Of a stretch of 64,000 nt of DNA, positions 7,520 through 16,124 are shown in pieces. The notes under the pieces were generated by a model. It was not told the DNA's origin. It did no database searches and saw nothing but the letters and a program-made list of their open reading frames with translations. The DNA is from Ruegeria sp. R14_0 (lineage in GTDB: Bacteria; Pseudomonadota; Alphaproteobacteria; Rhodobacterales; Rhodobacteraceae): positions 1,054,001-1,118,000 of the forward strand of contig NZ_JAGHRC010000001.1 in NCBI RefSeq assembly GCF_017743975.1. The letters run 5' to 3'. The translations under genes and the position numbers were made by a program. The stretch's first letter is position 1; each line of letters opens with the position of its first letter.

Positions 7520-8344
7520 ATGGAAAGTGCCGTCCCAAAATCGCCAAAGACATGCATCATCTGCATGAAATGGGGCGAGGCTTTTGGTCCTGACTACGTC
7601 AATTTGCTGTATGCTGCGGTTCAGGACCATATGTCGCTGGACCATGACTTCATCTGTATCACCGACAATACCGAAGGGTTAAAGCCGGGCATCAAGGTAG
7701 CCCCCCTTGCCTTCCCTCAACTGGACAGAGACCTTTGGATTCACGGCAAGTGGCCCAAGCTGTTGATGTTCGACCGTGAGATTGTCGGAGAGTACGACGC
7801 CGCGCTTTTCCTCGACCTGGATCTGGTCGTCACTGGGCAGTTGGATCCGTTGCTGACAATTATGCTTGAGAAAGGCGGGCTATACCTGATGCCCAAATTC
7901 CGCGGGTTTGTCTGGCGCATGATCCCCGCTGTGATCTGGGACCATATTCCGTGGGTCATGAACAAGGTGACACGCGGGAATTCGTCGATCGTTGGATACG
8001 TCCCGGCCGAGCAGTTTCACCTGTTCGATGACTTCGATGGGGCCAAGGACCTGCCGAAATACGAGAACGACCAGAACTATATTTCGGCCCTTGCAACCAA
8101 CCGGAAATGCTATCCCAAGAATTGGTGCATCGGCATTATCCATCTGGTTTACTACTGGCCGTTTGGCCTGATCTTCAAAAAGTACAAAAAGCGCCCCAAA
8201 AGGCCGAAAATCGTGATCTTCAATGGCCGCCCCAACCCGAATGAGCTGTTGGATGACAGCATCGGCTATTGGGGTTCACGCCGCCGCCGCGCCTTTGGCG
8301 GGATCGAATGGGTCGCGGATTATTTGAACAAATACGGGGTATAA
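7520..8344 (+). CDS. Putative glycosyltransferase (nucleotide-diphospho-sugar fold)
   Basis: 274 residues, cytoplasmic, no signal peptide. It opens with a motif typical of GT-A folds (CIICMKWGEAFGPDYVNLLY) and has an acidic DLDLVV near residue 96 that could be the DxD metal/nucleotide-sugar site. ICITDNTEG and GKWPKLLMFD fit donor-binding loops. A basic KKYKKRPKRPK follows an aromatic segment (YYWPFGLIF) and may touch the membrane. The donor and acceptor are unknown; cell-surface polysaccharide or lipid glycosylation is likely. ATG 7520 has AAGGAAT upstream. Confidence 0.7.
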   Translation: MESAVPKSPKTCIICMKWGEAFGPDYVNLLYAAVQDHMSLDHDFICITDNTEGLKPGIKVAPLAFPQLDRDLWIHGKWPKLLMFDREIVGEYDAALFLDLDLVVTGQLDPLLTIMLEKGGLYLMPKFRGFVWRMIPAVIWDHIPWVMNKVTRGNSSIVGYVPAEQFHLFDDFDGAKDLPKYENDQNYISALATNRKCYPKNWCIGIIHLVYYWPFGLIFKKYKKRPKRPKIVIFNGRPNPNELLDDSIGYWGSRRRRAFGGIEWVADYLNKYGV

Positions 8345-8345
8345 A

Positions 8346-8380
8346 AAAGGCCGGATCTGCGAAGACCCGGCCTTTCTTAG
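8346..8380. terminator. Bidirectional terminator between the glycosyltransferase and dctM
   Basis: A 9-bp stem AAAGGCCGG (8346-8354) with CCGGCCTTT (8367-8375) begins two bases after the glycosyltransferase stop. A/T flanks on both sides allow it to act for both converging genes. Confidence 0.85.
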
Positions 8381-8393
8381 GTAGCGTGTATCG

Positions 8394-9770
8394 CTAGTTC
8401 GTTATGATCTCCGGCCCCATGAAGGTGTTCGGCAGGAAGGTCGATATCCACGGTATGTACGTGACCATGATCAGGAAGACGAACAGCACCGCCAGGAACG
8501 GCAGGGCCGCTTTCACAACGCTCATCATCGGCATACCAGCGACGCCCGAGGTCACGAAGAGGTTCAGACCAACCGGAGGGGTGATCATTCCGATCTCCAT
8601 GTTGACCACCATGATGATGCCCAGATGGATCGGGTCGATGCCCAGTTCGATGGCGATCGGGAACACCAGCGGTGCCACGATCACCAAAAGGCCCGACGGC
8701 TCCATGAACTGACCGCCGATCAGCAGGATGACGTTGACCACGATCAGGAACGTCACCGGCCCAAGACCTGCGGACAGCATGGCGCTCGCGATATGCTGCG
8801 GCACCTGCTCGTCGGTCAACACATGTTTCAGGATCAGCGCGTTGGCGATCACGAACAGCAACGTGACCGTCAGTTTGCCAGCCTCGAACAGGGTATGTTT
8901 GGTGTCCGGGTGGAAGAACGCCGTGAGCAATGCATAAGGCTTCTTCAGCAACGGGAGGTTCGGTGTGCCCTCTTCCGTGCTGAGCGGCCCCATATCCTTG
9001 TAGACAAAGCTGGCGATGAAGAAAGCATAGACGGCAGCAACCGCGGCAGCTTCGGTCGGGGTGAAGATACCACCGTAGATACCGCCCAGAATGATCACGA
9101 TCAGGAACAGACCCCACCCGGCTTCGCGCGCTGAGACAAAGATCTCGCCCCAGCCTTTCCAGTCGCCTTTGGGTAGGTTTTTGACCTTGGCCATGACGTA
9201 AATCGTGACCATCAGCATCAGGCCCGCCATCAGGCCGGGAATGACGCCCGCAAGGAACATGCGCCCGACCGAAACCTCAACGGCCGCAGCGTAGACCACC
9301 ATCACGATGGACGGCGGAATCAGGATGCCCAGAGTACCCGCGTTACAGATCACACCGGCGGCGAATTCCTTGGAATAGCCAACCTGCCGCATTCCTGCGA
9401 TCACGATCGAACCGATGGCGACCACAGTTGCCGGAGAAGACCCGGAGAGCGCAGCGAACAGCATACAGGCGAACACGCCCGCAATCGCCAGACCACCGGG
9501 CAAATGCCCCACGCAAGCAATCGAGAACCGGATGATCCGCCGCGCCACACCGCCCGTCGTCATGAAGGACGACGCGAGGATAAAGAACGGGATCGCAAGC
9601 AGCGTAAAGTGCCCCTCAAACGCCTCGAACAGTGTACCCGCGACTGACGCCAGCGAACTGTCGGAATAGATCAGCAGGAACAGGGTCGAGCTGAGGCCAA
9701 GCGCCACGGCAATCGGAACACCGATCAACAGCAGGCCGATGACCATCGAGAATAAAAGTACGACGTCCAT
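8394..9770 (-). CDS. dctM: TRAP transporter large permease (DctM)
   Basis: 458 residues, about 12-13 membrane helices, the standard DctM length. Conserved features include the GVPIAVALG-type start, PFFILASSFM, and LFAALSGSSPATV. DctM forms the sodium-driven transport channel of tripartite dicarboxylate carriers in the inner membrane together with DctQ. Its ATG overlaps the dctQ stop by one base (TAATG), which suggests coupled translation. It is the last gene of the dctPQM operon and ends at a shared terminator. Confidence 0.95.
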   Translation of the reverse strand: MDVVLLFSMVIGLLLIGVPIAVALGLSSTLFLLIYSDSSLASVAGTLFEAFEGHFTLLAIPFFILASSFMTTGGVARRIIRFSIACVGHLPGGLAIAGVFACMLFAALSGSSPATVVAIGSIVIAGMRQVGYSKEFAAGVICNAGTLGILIPPSIVMVVYAAAVEVSVGRMFLAGVIPGLMAGLMLMVTIYVMAKVKNLPKGDWKGWGEIFVSAREAGWGLFLIVIILGGIYGGIFTPTEAAAVAAVYAFFIASFVYKDMGPLSTEEGTPNLPLLKKPYALLTAFFHPDTKHTLFEAGKLTVTLLFVIANALILKHVLTDEQVPQHIASAMLSAGLGPVTFLIVVNVILLIGGQFMEPSGLLVIVAPLVFPIAIELGIDPIHLGIIMVVNMEIGMITPPVGLNLFVTSGVAGMPMMSVVKAALPFLAVLFVFLIMVTYIPWISTFLPNTFMGPEIITN

Positions 9771-10447
9771 TAGTCATGCTCTCCTTGCTGAGCGCGGACT
9801 TCTTCGATCTCGTCCTCGACTTCGTGGCTGGCGACAAGACGGTCTGTCTCACCACGCCAGATTTGTACTGCGACTTGGGCAAAGCGGATCACCAGCAGCA
9901 GCATCGACACCGGCAGCACCAGATACGGCACCACCTTGGGCAGTTTTTCGTACCCCTCGCCATAGTTGATCATGTCTTCCAGGAAACGCAGCGGCGCGAC
10001 CATGGGGATATCGTCCACCTCGTAGAAGCTCTGGCTGCGCGCGTCGAAATTGAACCCGGTCGGGAACCAGCGGCCCGAGGTGGGCGGCAAGTCCGCAAAC
10101 ACTGCCCAATAGTCGTATGAGCCTTTCAGCAACAGCAGCGAAAACACCAAACAGCACGCAACGGCAATCAGCGCCAAAATACGGCGTGGTGCCGGGCCCA
10201 GCATGTTCAGGATGGCATCTACACCCAGATGCGCGTGCTTCTTGACCGCGTAAGATGCGCCCAGAAGAACCAGCCAGCCAAAGGTGAACACTGTCAGCTC
10301 AAGCGCCCACAAGATGTTGGAATTGAATACAAAGCGCGCGATGACATTGGCGAAGGTCACGACGGTCATCAGCCCCAGCAACGCCGCAATCATGGTCTCT
10401 TCGATATGGTCGACCAGCCCGCCTTGGCCGGGTTTCGAACCAGACAT
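9770..10447 (-). CDS. dctQ: TRAP transporter small permease (DctQ)
   Basis: 225 residues with four predicted membrane helices (IAALLGLMTVVTFANVIARF, ALELTVFTFGWLVLLGASYAV, ILALIAVACCLVFSLLLL, VVPYLVLPVSMLLLVIRFAQV). There is a longer periplasmic loop (about residues 105-165), so it is larger than many DctQ proteins of about 170-180 residues. The C-terminus is acidic (EVEDEIEEVRAQQGEHD). DctQ stabilises the DctM channel. It lies between dctP and dctM, with a strong intercistronic hairpin upstream. Confidence 0.93.
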   Translation of the reverse strand: MSGSKPGQGGLVDHIEETMIAALLGLMTVVTFANVIARFVFNSNILWALELTVFTFGWLVLLGASYAVKKHAHLGVDAILNMLGPAPRRILALIAVACCLVFSLLLLKGSYDYWAVFADLPPTSGRWFPTGFNFDARSQSFYEVDDIPMVAPLRFLEDMINYGEGYEKLPKVVPYLVLPVSMLLLVIRFAQVAVQIWRGETDRLVASHEVEDEIEEVRAQQGEHD

Positions 10448-10485
10448 ATATCTGTCCCCACATTATTGGTGATGAGAGTAAGGTT

Positions 10486-10508
10486 GGCGGGCCTCTATAC
10501 GGCCCGCC
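10486..10508 (-). other. Intercistronic hairpin between dctP and dctQ
   Basis: An 8-bp GC stem, GGCGGGCC (10486-10493) with GGCCCGCC (10501-10508), lies between the two genes with no T-run. Such stems after binding-protein genes commonly protect the upstream mRNA, so that more binding protein than permease is made. Confidence 0.7.
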
Positions 10509-10561
10509 CGGCCTGCGCGTCGATTACTCCCCAGTTCCCGGACGCGCGGCCTGGACCGGGA

Positions 10562-11563
10562 TCAGAACCCGGCGTTTATCGCCTGAGCAGCGTCGATCTT
10601 GTCCTGACCAACGTCACCTGCGAATTGATCCCAAACGGGTTTCATCGCGTCGACCCAGGCCTGACGCTGTTCGGGGTTCAGCTCACGAATGATGCCGCCC
10701 GCGTCGGTGATCGAGGCTTTGGCCGCTTCGTTCACGGCAAAGGCTTCCTTGTTCCGGGTCTCGGTCACTTCGGTCAGAATGGTCAGGAACTGATCACGCA
10801 CTTCGGGATCCAGGCTGTCCAGCCAATCCACAGAGGTCACGACCAGATAGTCGATGATGCCGTGGTTGGTTTCGGTGATGCCGTCCTGAACTTCAAAGAA
10901 CTTCTTGCCGTAGATGTTCGACCAGGTGTTCTCCTGCCCGTCCACAACGCCCTGCTGCAGCGCGCCGTAGACTTCCGAGAACGCCATTTTCTGCGGGCTA
11001 CCGCCGATGGCTTCCATCTGCGCAACCAACACGTCCGAGGACTGAACGCGGAACTTCAGGCCATCTGCATCCGACGGATCGACCAGAGGTTTGTTCGCCG
11101 ACATCTGCTTCATGCCGTTGTGCCAGAACGCCAGCCCCTGCAGGCCGCGGCGCTGCATGCTGTCTTTCATCGCCTGACCATCAGCCGAGGCCTGGAACGC
11201 GTCAACGGCGTCGATGTTCTTGAACATGAACGGCAGGTCGAACAGACGGAACTGCTTGGTGAATTTCTCGAACTTGGATAGCGACGGCGCGGCCAGTTGC
11301 ACGTCGCCCTGCAACATCGCCTCAAGCACTTTGTCGTCGTTATAAAGCGTGGAGTTCGGATAGACCTCCATGCACATCACGCCGTTCATTTCGTCATTGA
11401 CGCGCTGCTCCAACAGTGAGGCCGCGATGCCCTTGGGGTGTTTGTCCGTGTTCGTCACGTGCGCGAACTTGACCACGATCTCGCCATCGTCACAGGCGGC
11501 CATGGCGGCCGATGCCGTAACGCTCAGCGCCAATGCGGTGGCAGCAGTAGTAAGGAATTTCAT
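10562..11563 (-). CDS. dctP: TRAP transporter C4-dicarboxylate-binding protein (DctP)
   Basis: 333 residues. A clear signal peptide (MKFLTTAATALALSVTASAAMA) precedes a periplasmic DctP domain that includes the ligand-binding Arg region GLKFRVQSSD and the QGVVDGQENTW motif. It captures C4-dicarboxylates such as malate, succinate or fumarate and delivers them to DctQM. ATG 11563 is preceded by GGGAGGA. Longer upstream in-frame starts lack a ribosome site and would bury the signal peptide. It lies directly downstream of dctBD in the same orientation, with two DctD-like operator palindromes in the leader region. Confidence 0.93.
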   Translation of the reverse strand: MKFLTTAATALALSVTASAAMAACDDGEIVVKFAHVTNTDKHPKGIAASLLEQRVNDEMNGVMCMEVYPNSTLYNDDKVLEAMLQGDVQLAAPSLSKFEKFTKQFRLFDLPFMFKNIDAVDAFQASADGQAMKDSMQRRGLQGLAFWHNGMKQMSANKPLVDPSDADGLKFRVQSSDVLVAQMEAIGGSPQKMAFSEVYGALQQGVVDGQENTWSNIYGKKFFEVQDGITETNHGIIDYLVVTSVDWLDSLDPEVRDQFLTILTEVTETRNKEAFAVNEAAKASITDAGGIIRELNPEQRQAWVDAMKPVWDQFAGDVGQDKIDAAQAINAGF

Positions 11564-11935
11564 CTGTCTTTTCCTCCCAGACTTCCATGAAACCTTTCGC
11601 CGACGCCCAAAAGGACGCCGTATGCCGCGAAGTGAACCGAATCGCGGATCACCGCTCAACTTTTTGTTCAAACTTTCATCACACCATGTTTTTTTACATT
11701 ATTTCATAAGCTTAAAAGGCGCATCGCCTGCTTCTAGTGACACGGACCTTTTCACCTGTGCGGAAATCCGCACACGCTCAGAGCGCGCTGTGCGGATTTC
11801 CGCACGAGCTGCGAATCAACGTGGGCAATCCACAGGAATGATTCCCGCAAGACCGACCGCAGCCCGCGTCAGCGGGCTGCCCGGCCCAACGGCTTTAAAC
11901 GCATGATAATGCGGTCAAAGCAGGCGGGAGCAATT
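11564..11935 (-). promoter_or_regulatory. dctD-dctP intergenic region
   Basis: This 372-base stretch has no credible gene. It holds the ribosome site of dctP, an AT-rich stretch at 11660-11715 suitable for a promoter, and the two operator palindromes at 11757-11805. I looked for a sigma-54 -24/-12 element (GG-N10-GC) on the minus strand and found none. The nearest resemblance is TGGTGTG-N4-AAGTT around 11674-11694, which lacks the GC of the -12 element. Confidence 0.6.
11757..11805. promoter_or_regulatory. Paired DctD-type operator palindromes upstream of dctP
   Basis: TGTGCGGAAATCCGCACA (11757-11774) and TGTGCGGATTTCCGCAC (11789-11805) are near-perfect palindromes and inverted copies of each other. 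Their centres are 32 bp apart, about three helical turns. This matches my recollection of tandem DctD sites at rhizobial dctA promoters. They lie about 195 bases upstream of the dctP start. Confidence 0.8.
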
Positions 11936-13165
11936 CTAGCGGCGGTAGTCTTCAGGGCGAATCTGATACCGCGCCAGCTTGTCGTAGAACGTCTTGCGCG
12001 GCAGCTTCAGCGCTTTCGCAGCGTCCGAGGCTTTGCCGTTATGCCGCCCCAACGCCGCGACCAGCAACGAGCGTTCCACCCGCGCCATTTGCTCACTCAA
12101 TCCCAGATCAGTTGCGCGTGCGACTTCTTCGGGCATACCAAGAACAAATCGCATTGCGGCCGACATCAAAGATCGCGCGTTCCCCGGCCAGTCACTGGCC
12201 ATCAGCAACGCCAGATGTTCCGAGGTGATCTCGGGCTCGGCGATCCCGGCCTGCTCAGCCGCTTGCGCGACGTAGTGGCGAAAGATAACCGGGATGTCCT
12301 CGGGCCGTTCGGCCAGAGACGGGATGCGGACGCGCATGACATCCAACCGATAGAACAAGTCTGCGTTGAACCTTCCCTGCTCTGACAACACCGCTAGATC
12401 GGCGGTTGTCCCCGCCACAATCCGTGCGCCGGGACGTTGCTCGACCAATTCCAAAGCGGTGTATTGCGTGGCTTCTGGCATGGCCGAGACCTCATCCAGA
12501 AACAAGGAGCCGCCTGCTGCATCCTCGCAGACCCGCGCCAGACCCTCGGACGTCAGTCCTGACGCCGGACGTTTGACAAACGGCCCCTGACCGACCGGTG
12601 ACATCAGATGCACCACTTCGGCCACTTTGGATATCCCGCTGCCCGGCGGTCCGGTGACCAGCACCTCAGCGCCTGTGGGCGCAACGGACCGGACCCGTTC
12701 ACGCAATGCCTCAGCCTGTGCGGACAAGCCGAACAGCAACCGCGCGGCCGGATCCCCGCGCTCTAGCTCGGACTTTAAAACGCGCTGTTCGATCACCTGC
12801 GTACGAGCGTCCACCGCGCGCTCCAACACCGACAGCAAGTCCGCCGCAGCGCAGGGTTTTTCCAGAAAGTCGAACGCGCCCTGCCCCATGGCCTGAACTG
12901 CCATCGGTATGTCACCCTCGCCGGTCAGCAGGATGACCGGCAGATCGGGATCAACTTCGCGGGCATAGTTCAATAGGTGAAACCCATCACGGCCGGGCAT
13001 CCGTATGTCCGACACGATCACACCGGGAAAGTCCGCACAGATGTGATCCTTGGCCGCCACGAATGATCCTGCTGTAACTGGATCGTAATCCGCCAGCTCC
13101 AAAGTCTGCGCCAGGGCCTCTCGCACAGCGGCATCGTCATCCACAAGTAGAATTTTCCGTGTCAT
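11936..13165 (-). CDS. dctD: C4-dicarboxylate response regulator DctD, degenerate AAA+ domain
   Basis: 409 residues, shorter than typical DctD (about 440-460). The receiver domain is intact, with DD at 9-11, phospho-acceptor Asp53 in VSDIRMPG, and the conserved Lys in LEKPC. The central domain is odd. Walker A reads GPPGSGISK (172-180), with Ile where the catalytic Lys should be. The whole ESELFGHxxGAFTGA segment is missing between PFVKRPASG and AGGSLFLDEV. Walker B and the C-terminal Fis helix-turn-helix (NGKASDAAKALKLPRKTFYDKL) are present. It probably binds DNA but cannot remodel sigma-54 polymerase. It overlaps dctB by four bases. Confidence 0.9.
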   Translation of the reverse strand: MTRKILLVDDDAAVREALAQTLELADYDPVTAGSFVAAKDHICADFPGVIVSDIRMPGRDGFHLLNYAREVDPDLPVILLTGEGDIPMAVQAMGQGAFDFLEKPCAAADLLSVLERAVDARTQVIEQRVLKSELERGDPAARLLFGLSAQAEALRERVRSVAPTGAEVLVTGPPGSGISKVAEVVHLMSPVGQGPFVKRPASGLTSEGLARVCEDAAGGSLFLDEVSAMPEATQYTALELVEQRPGARIVAGTTADLAVLSEQGRFNADLFYRLDVMRVRIPSLAERPEDIPVIFRHYVAQAAEQAGIAEPEITSEHLALLMASDWPGNARSLMSAAMRFVLGMPEEVARATDLGLSEQMARVERSLLVAALGRHNGKASDAAKALKLPRKTFYDKLARYQIRPEDYRR

Positions 13166-14895
13166 GCGACTTCGTGCTCCGAGAACGGTTCAAGCTCGAC
13201 CGTGAACTGAGCGCCGGTCTCCAGATTGGTGCCCCGGATATTACCGCCAAAGCTCTGAACCAGACCATATGAGATCGAAAGCCCGAGTCCCATCCCTTCG
13301 GACGACCCGACGGCCTTGGTTGTATAAAACGGCTCAAACAGCTTTTCCGAGTTTTCAATACCCGGCCCAATGTCGCGCACGGTCACCGCCAGCTTGTCGC
13401 CGCCTTCTATTCTGATGCGGATAAGGCGGTCGTCTTGGCCGCTCATGGCGTCTGCGGCGTTGTTGATCAGATTGACGAAGACCTGAACCAAGCGCACCTC
13501 GCCACCCCAAGCGAAGATAGGGTTTTTAGGGGGGTGCCAGTCCATCCGCACGCCTTCGTTTCGCAATCGCGCCTCAGTCAGTTCGACCGACGTGTCGATG
13601 ACCTGCACCAGATTGACCTTGCCCATCGGTTCGCTTTCATTTCGGGCAAAGGCGCGCAGGTTCTTGATGATCCGCGCCATCCGAGCGGCCATGGCCGAGA
13701 TCCGCGTCAGGTTTTCCGAGGCCTTTTCCTCGCGCCCCTTAGACAGGAACGCCGACCCGTTATCCGCGAATTGCTGGATTGCCATCAGAGGCTGGTTCAA
13801 TTCATGACTGATGCCCGCCGACATTTGCCCCAGAGCGCTTAACTTACCGGCCTGAATCAACTCTTCCTGCGCGTGTTTGAGGGCAGCCTCGGCGTCCTCG
13901 CGTTCACGCACTTCGCGTCGCAACGCCATGTTGGCGGCTGTCAAAGCCTGCGTCCGCTGCGCGACACGGGTTTCCAGTACGGCGTTTGCCTCAGCCAATG
14001 TGCGCCTGCGCTCGGTCGCCAGAAACAGAAGCGCACCAAAGGCCAAACAGATTGCAGCGACCGTCGCGGCCTGCAGCCCTGCCAGACGCTGTGCTGGCGC
14101 CACGTCCACCAGCACTTCGGCTGTCATGTCGATCACCGGCAGATCCAGCATCAGGTGCAATGCCCGGCTGGGCAGGTAACGCCCCCAGTTCAACTGCCAC
14201 ACCTCATGTGGGCCAACCATGACCGAGGCGAACTCGACCGCTTCACCACCCGGAGGTTTCAGACCCACTTGCCCCTCGTCCCGTTGCCAGAACAGAAGGT
14301 CCGACCGGTTCGAGATAAAGACAACGCCGTCCCCGTCGATGAAGAACACCGCCTCGGTACTGCCGCGCCAGGTTTGTTCCACATCCTGCACATCGGCCAC
14401 CACGATCAACGCACCTTCGACACGACCATCAAGGCCAAAGGTCGGAGCCGCGTAAGAATAGGTGCGATCCCCGCTGACATCCACGACCCCGTGTGCGCTG
14501 CCCATCGCCCCCTGCATGGCGCGCTGAAACGCTGGATGGTCAGACATGCTTTCCTGAGCGATTGGCTGGGCCGAGGCCAGCACCCTACCGCTGCGATCCA
14601 GATACATCATGTTAACGGCCGAGGTCTTGTCGGCCACATCCAACAGTATCGCCCGCGCCGCCCGTTTCTGTGCAGGTGTTTCAAGCCTCCGCAGAACGGG
14701 ATGTGTGGCCATCAACACCGCCAGTTCCTGATAAACCTGCATCTGAGTGCTCAGCCGGTCTGCGGCCAATTCCAGATCGGCTTCGGCCTTTTCGCTCAGT
14801 TGCGACAGCGCCTGGCGATAGCCATAGGACCAGACGCCAGCGGACAACAGCCCGACGGCAAACAGAAATCCCAGGATGACCCAAACTCTGTGCAT
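13162..14895 (-). CDS. dctB: C4-dicarboxylate sensor histidine kinase DctB
   Basis: 577 residues. Membrane helix 1 (VWVILGFLFAVGLLSAGVW) is followed by a periplasmic Cache-type sensor of about 260 residues, helix 2 (LQAATVAAICLAFGALLFLA), a coiled coil, a HisKA box with phospho-His near residue 364 (SAGISHELNQPL), and a HATPase domain (NLINNAADA, GPGI, GMGLGLSIS). It senses external dicarboxylates and phosphorylates DctD. ATG 14895 (MHRVWV) is preferred to an in-frame TTG 12 codons upstream. It is divergent from the P450 gene with only 47 bases between. Confidence 0.92.
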   Translation of the reverse strand: MHRVWVILGFLFAVGLLSAGVWSYGYRQALSQLSEKAEADLELAADRLSTQMQVYQELAVLMATHPVLRRLETPAQKRAARAILLDVADKTSAVNMMYLDRSGRVLASAQPIAQESMSDHPAFQRAMQGAMGSAHGVVDVSGDRTYSYAAPTFGLDGRVEGALIVVADVQDVEQTWRGSTEAVFFIDGDGVVFISNRSDLLFWQRDEGQVGLKPPGGEAVEFASVMVGPHEVWQLNWGRYLPSRALHLMLDLPVIDMTAEVLVDVAPAQRLAGLQAATVAAICLAFGALLFLATERRRTLAEANAVLETRVAQRTQALTAANMALRREVREREDAEAALKHAQEELIQAGKLSALGQMSAGISHELNQPLMAIQQFADNGSAFLSKGREEKASENLTRISAMAARMARIIKNLRAFARNESEPMGKVNLVQVIDTSVELTEARLRNEGVRMDWHPPKNPIFAWGGEVRLVQVFVNLINNAADAMSGQDDRLIRIRIEGGDKLAVTVRDIGPGIENSEKLFEPFYTTKAVGSSEGMGLGLSISYGLVQSFGGNIRGTNLETGAQFTVELEPFSEHEVA

Positions 14896-14942
14896 GACAT
14901 AGGGTCTTGCATTCAGCGCGCCGCATGGCAAGTCTGCGCCGC

Positions 14943-16124
14943 ATGAAGACGGTCATTCAATCTCCGGTCGATCCGGGTTTCGTTCAAAATCCCTATCCGT
15001 TTTATGATAAGGCCCGCGCGTATGGCGACCTCGTCTACTGGAAGGACTACGGCAAGGTCGCAGCGGTATCGCATCGCGCAGTGTCCGCCCTGCTAAAAGA
15101 TCGCCGTTTTGGCCGTGAGGTGCCTGAGGAACTGCAAACGCCCGGCCCCGCACATCTGGCCCCTTGGCTGGCGGTCGAGGCGCACTCGTTGCTTGAAGCC
15201 GAGCCGCCCCGGCACACGCGTTTGCGTGCGTTGGTGATGCGCGCGTTTACGTCGCGCGCGATTGCGGCGCTGGAGCCAACGATCCATGAACTCAGCCACG
15301 CGCTGATCGATTCTTTTCCTGATGCGCCATTCGACCTGTTGCCCGCGTTTTGCACCCAGATCCCGGTCATCACGATCTGCCGCCTTTTGGGCGTGCCCGA
15401 GGATATGGCACCCAGCCTGCTGCGCTGGTCGCATGACATGGTGGCGATGTATCAGGCCAGCCGCACACCCGAGACTGAGACCGTCGCGGCAAGATCATCG
15501 CAGGAATTCACCGACTTTTTGATGGGATATATCGAGCAACGACGCACCGACCCGCAGGACGATCTGATCACACGATTGATTGCCGCTGAGGAGGATGGAG
15601 AGAAACTCTCCCGCGACGAACTGGTGGCCACGTGCATACTGCTGTTAAATGCCGGGCATGAGGCGACGGTTCATTCATTGGGAAACGGAGTGAAAACGGT
15701 TCTTCAATTGGGTATCGGGCGGCAAGCCTTCATGCCAGATACCATCGACGGCACGGTCGAAGAAATCCTGCGCTACGATCCTCCGCTGCATATGTTCACT
15801 CGCTATGCCTATGAAGACATCGAGGCGTTCGACCATACCTTCAAACGCGGCGATGAGGTTGCTTTGCTGCTGGGTGCTGCGAACCGCGATCCTGCGGTCT
15901 GGTCCGACCCCGACCGGTTCGACCCCACGCGCCCTATCGTCACGAACACCAGTTTCGGCGGCGGCCTGCATTTCTGCGTTGGCGCGCCACTGGCGCGGAT
16001 GGAGATGCGCATTGGCCTTTCCGTGTTATTCGACCGTTGCCCCAACCTGCGCCTGAGCGCTGAACCGGAATACTCGAACACCTACCATTTTCACGGGCTA
16101 ACCAAATTGATGGTGCAAACCTAG
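14943..16124 (+). CDS. Cytochrome P450
   Basis: 393 residues, a soluble bacterial class I type with no membrane anchor. The heme-binding loop FGGGLHFCVGAPLARME places the thiolate Cys at residue 345. The K-helix ExxR is in VEEILRYDP, and the I-helix reads NAGHEAT, where the more usual motif is AGxET or AGxDT. No ferredoxin or reductase gene adjoins it, so redox partners must come from elsewhere. ATG 14943 (MKTVIQSPV) is chosen; earlier in-frame starts lie in Arg-rich sequence. The substrate is unknown. It converges on lrp with overlapping stops. Confidence 0.93.
   Translation: MKTVIQSPVDPGFVQNPYPFYDKARAYGDLVYWKDYGKVAAVSHRAVSALLKDRRFGREVPEELQTPGPAHLAPWLAVEAHSLLEAEPPRHTRLRALVMRAFTSRAIAALEPTIHELSHALIDSFPDAPFDLLPAFCTQIPVITICRLLGVPEDMAPSLLRWSHDMVAMYQASRTPETETVAARSSQEFTDFLMGYIEQRRTDPQDDLITRLIAAEEDGEKLSRDELVATCILLLNAGHEATVHSLGNGVKTVLQLGIGRQAFMPDTIDGTVEEILRYDPPLHMFTRYAYEDIEAFDHTFKRGDEVALLLGAANRDPAVWSDPDRFDPTRPIVTNTSFGGGLHFCVGAPLARMEMRIGLSVLFDRCPNLRLSAEPEYSNTYHFHGLTKLMVQT

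Noticed and set aside
11674..11694. Sigma-54-like promoter TGGTGTG-N4-AAGTT upstream of dctP
   Set aside because: The -12 element lacks the nearly invariant GC, and the cognate regulator lacks the GAFTGA loop.
14896..14931. dctB starting at TTG 14931
   Set aside because: ATG 14895 directly precedes the first membrane helix; the extra 12 residues have no family support and would intrude on the short divergent promoter gap.
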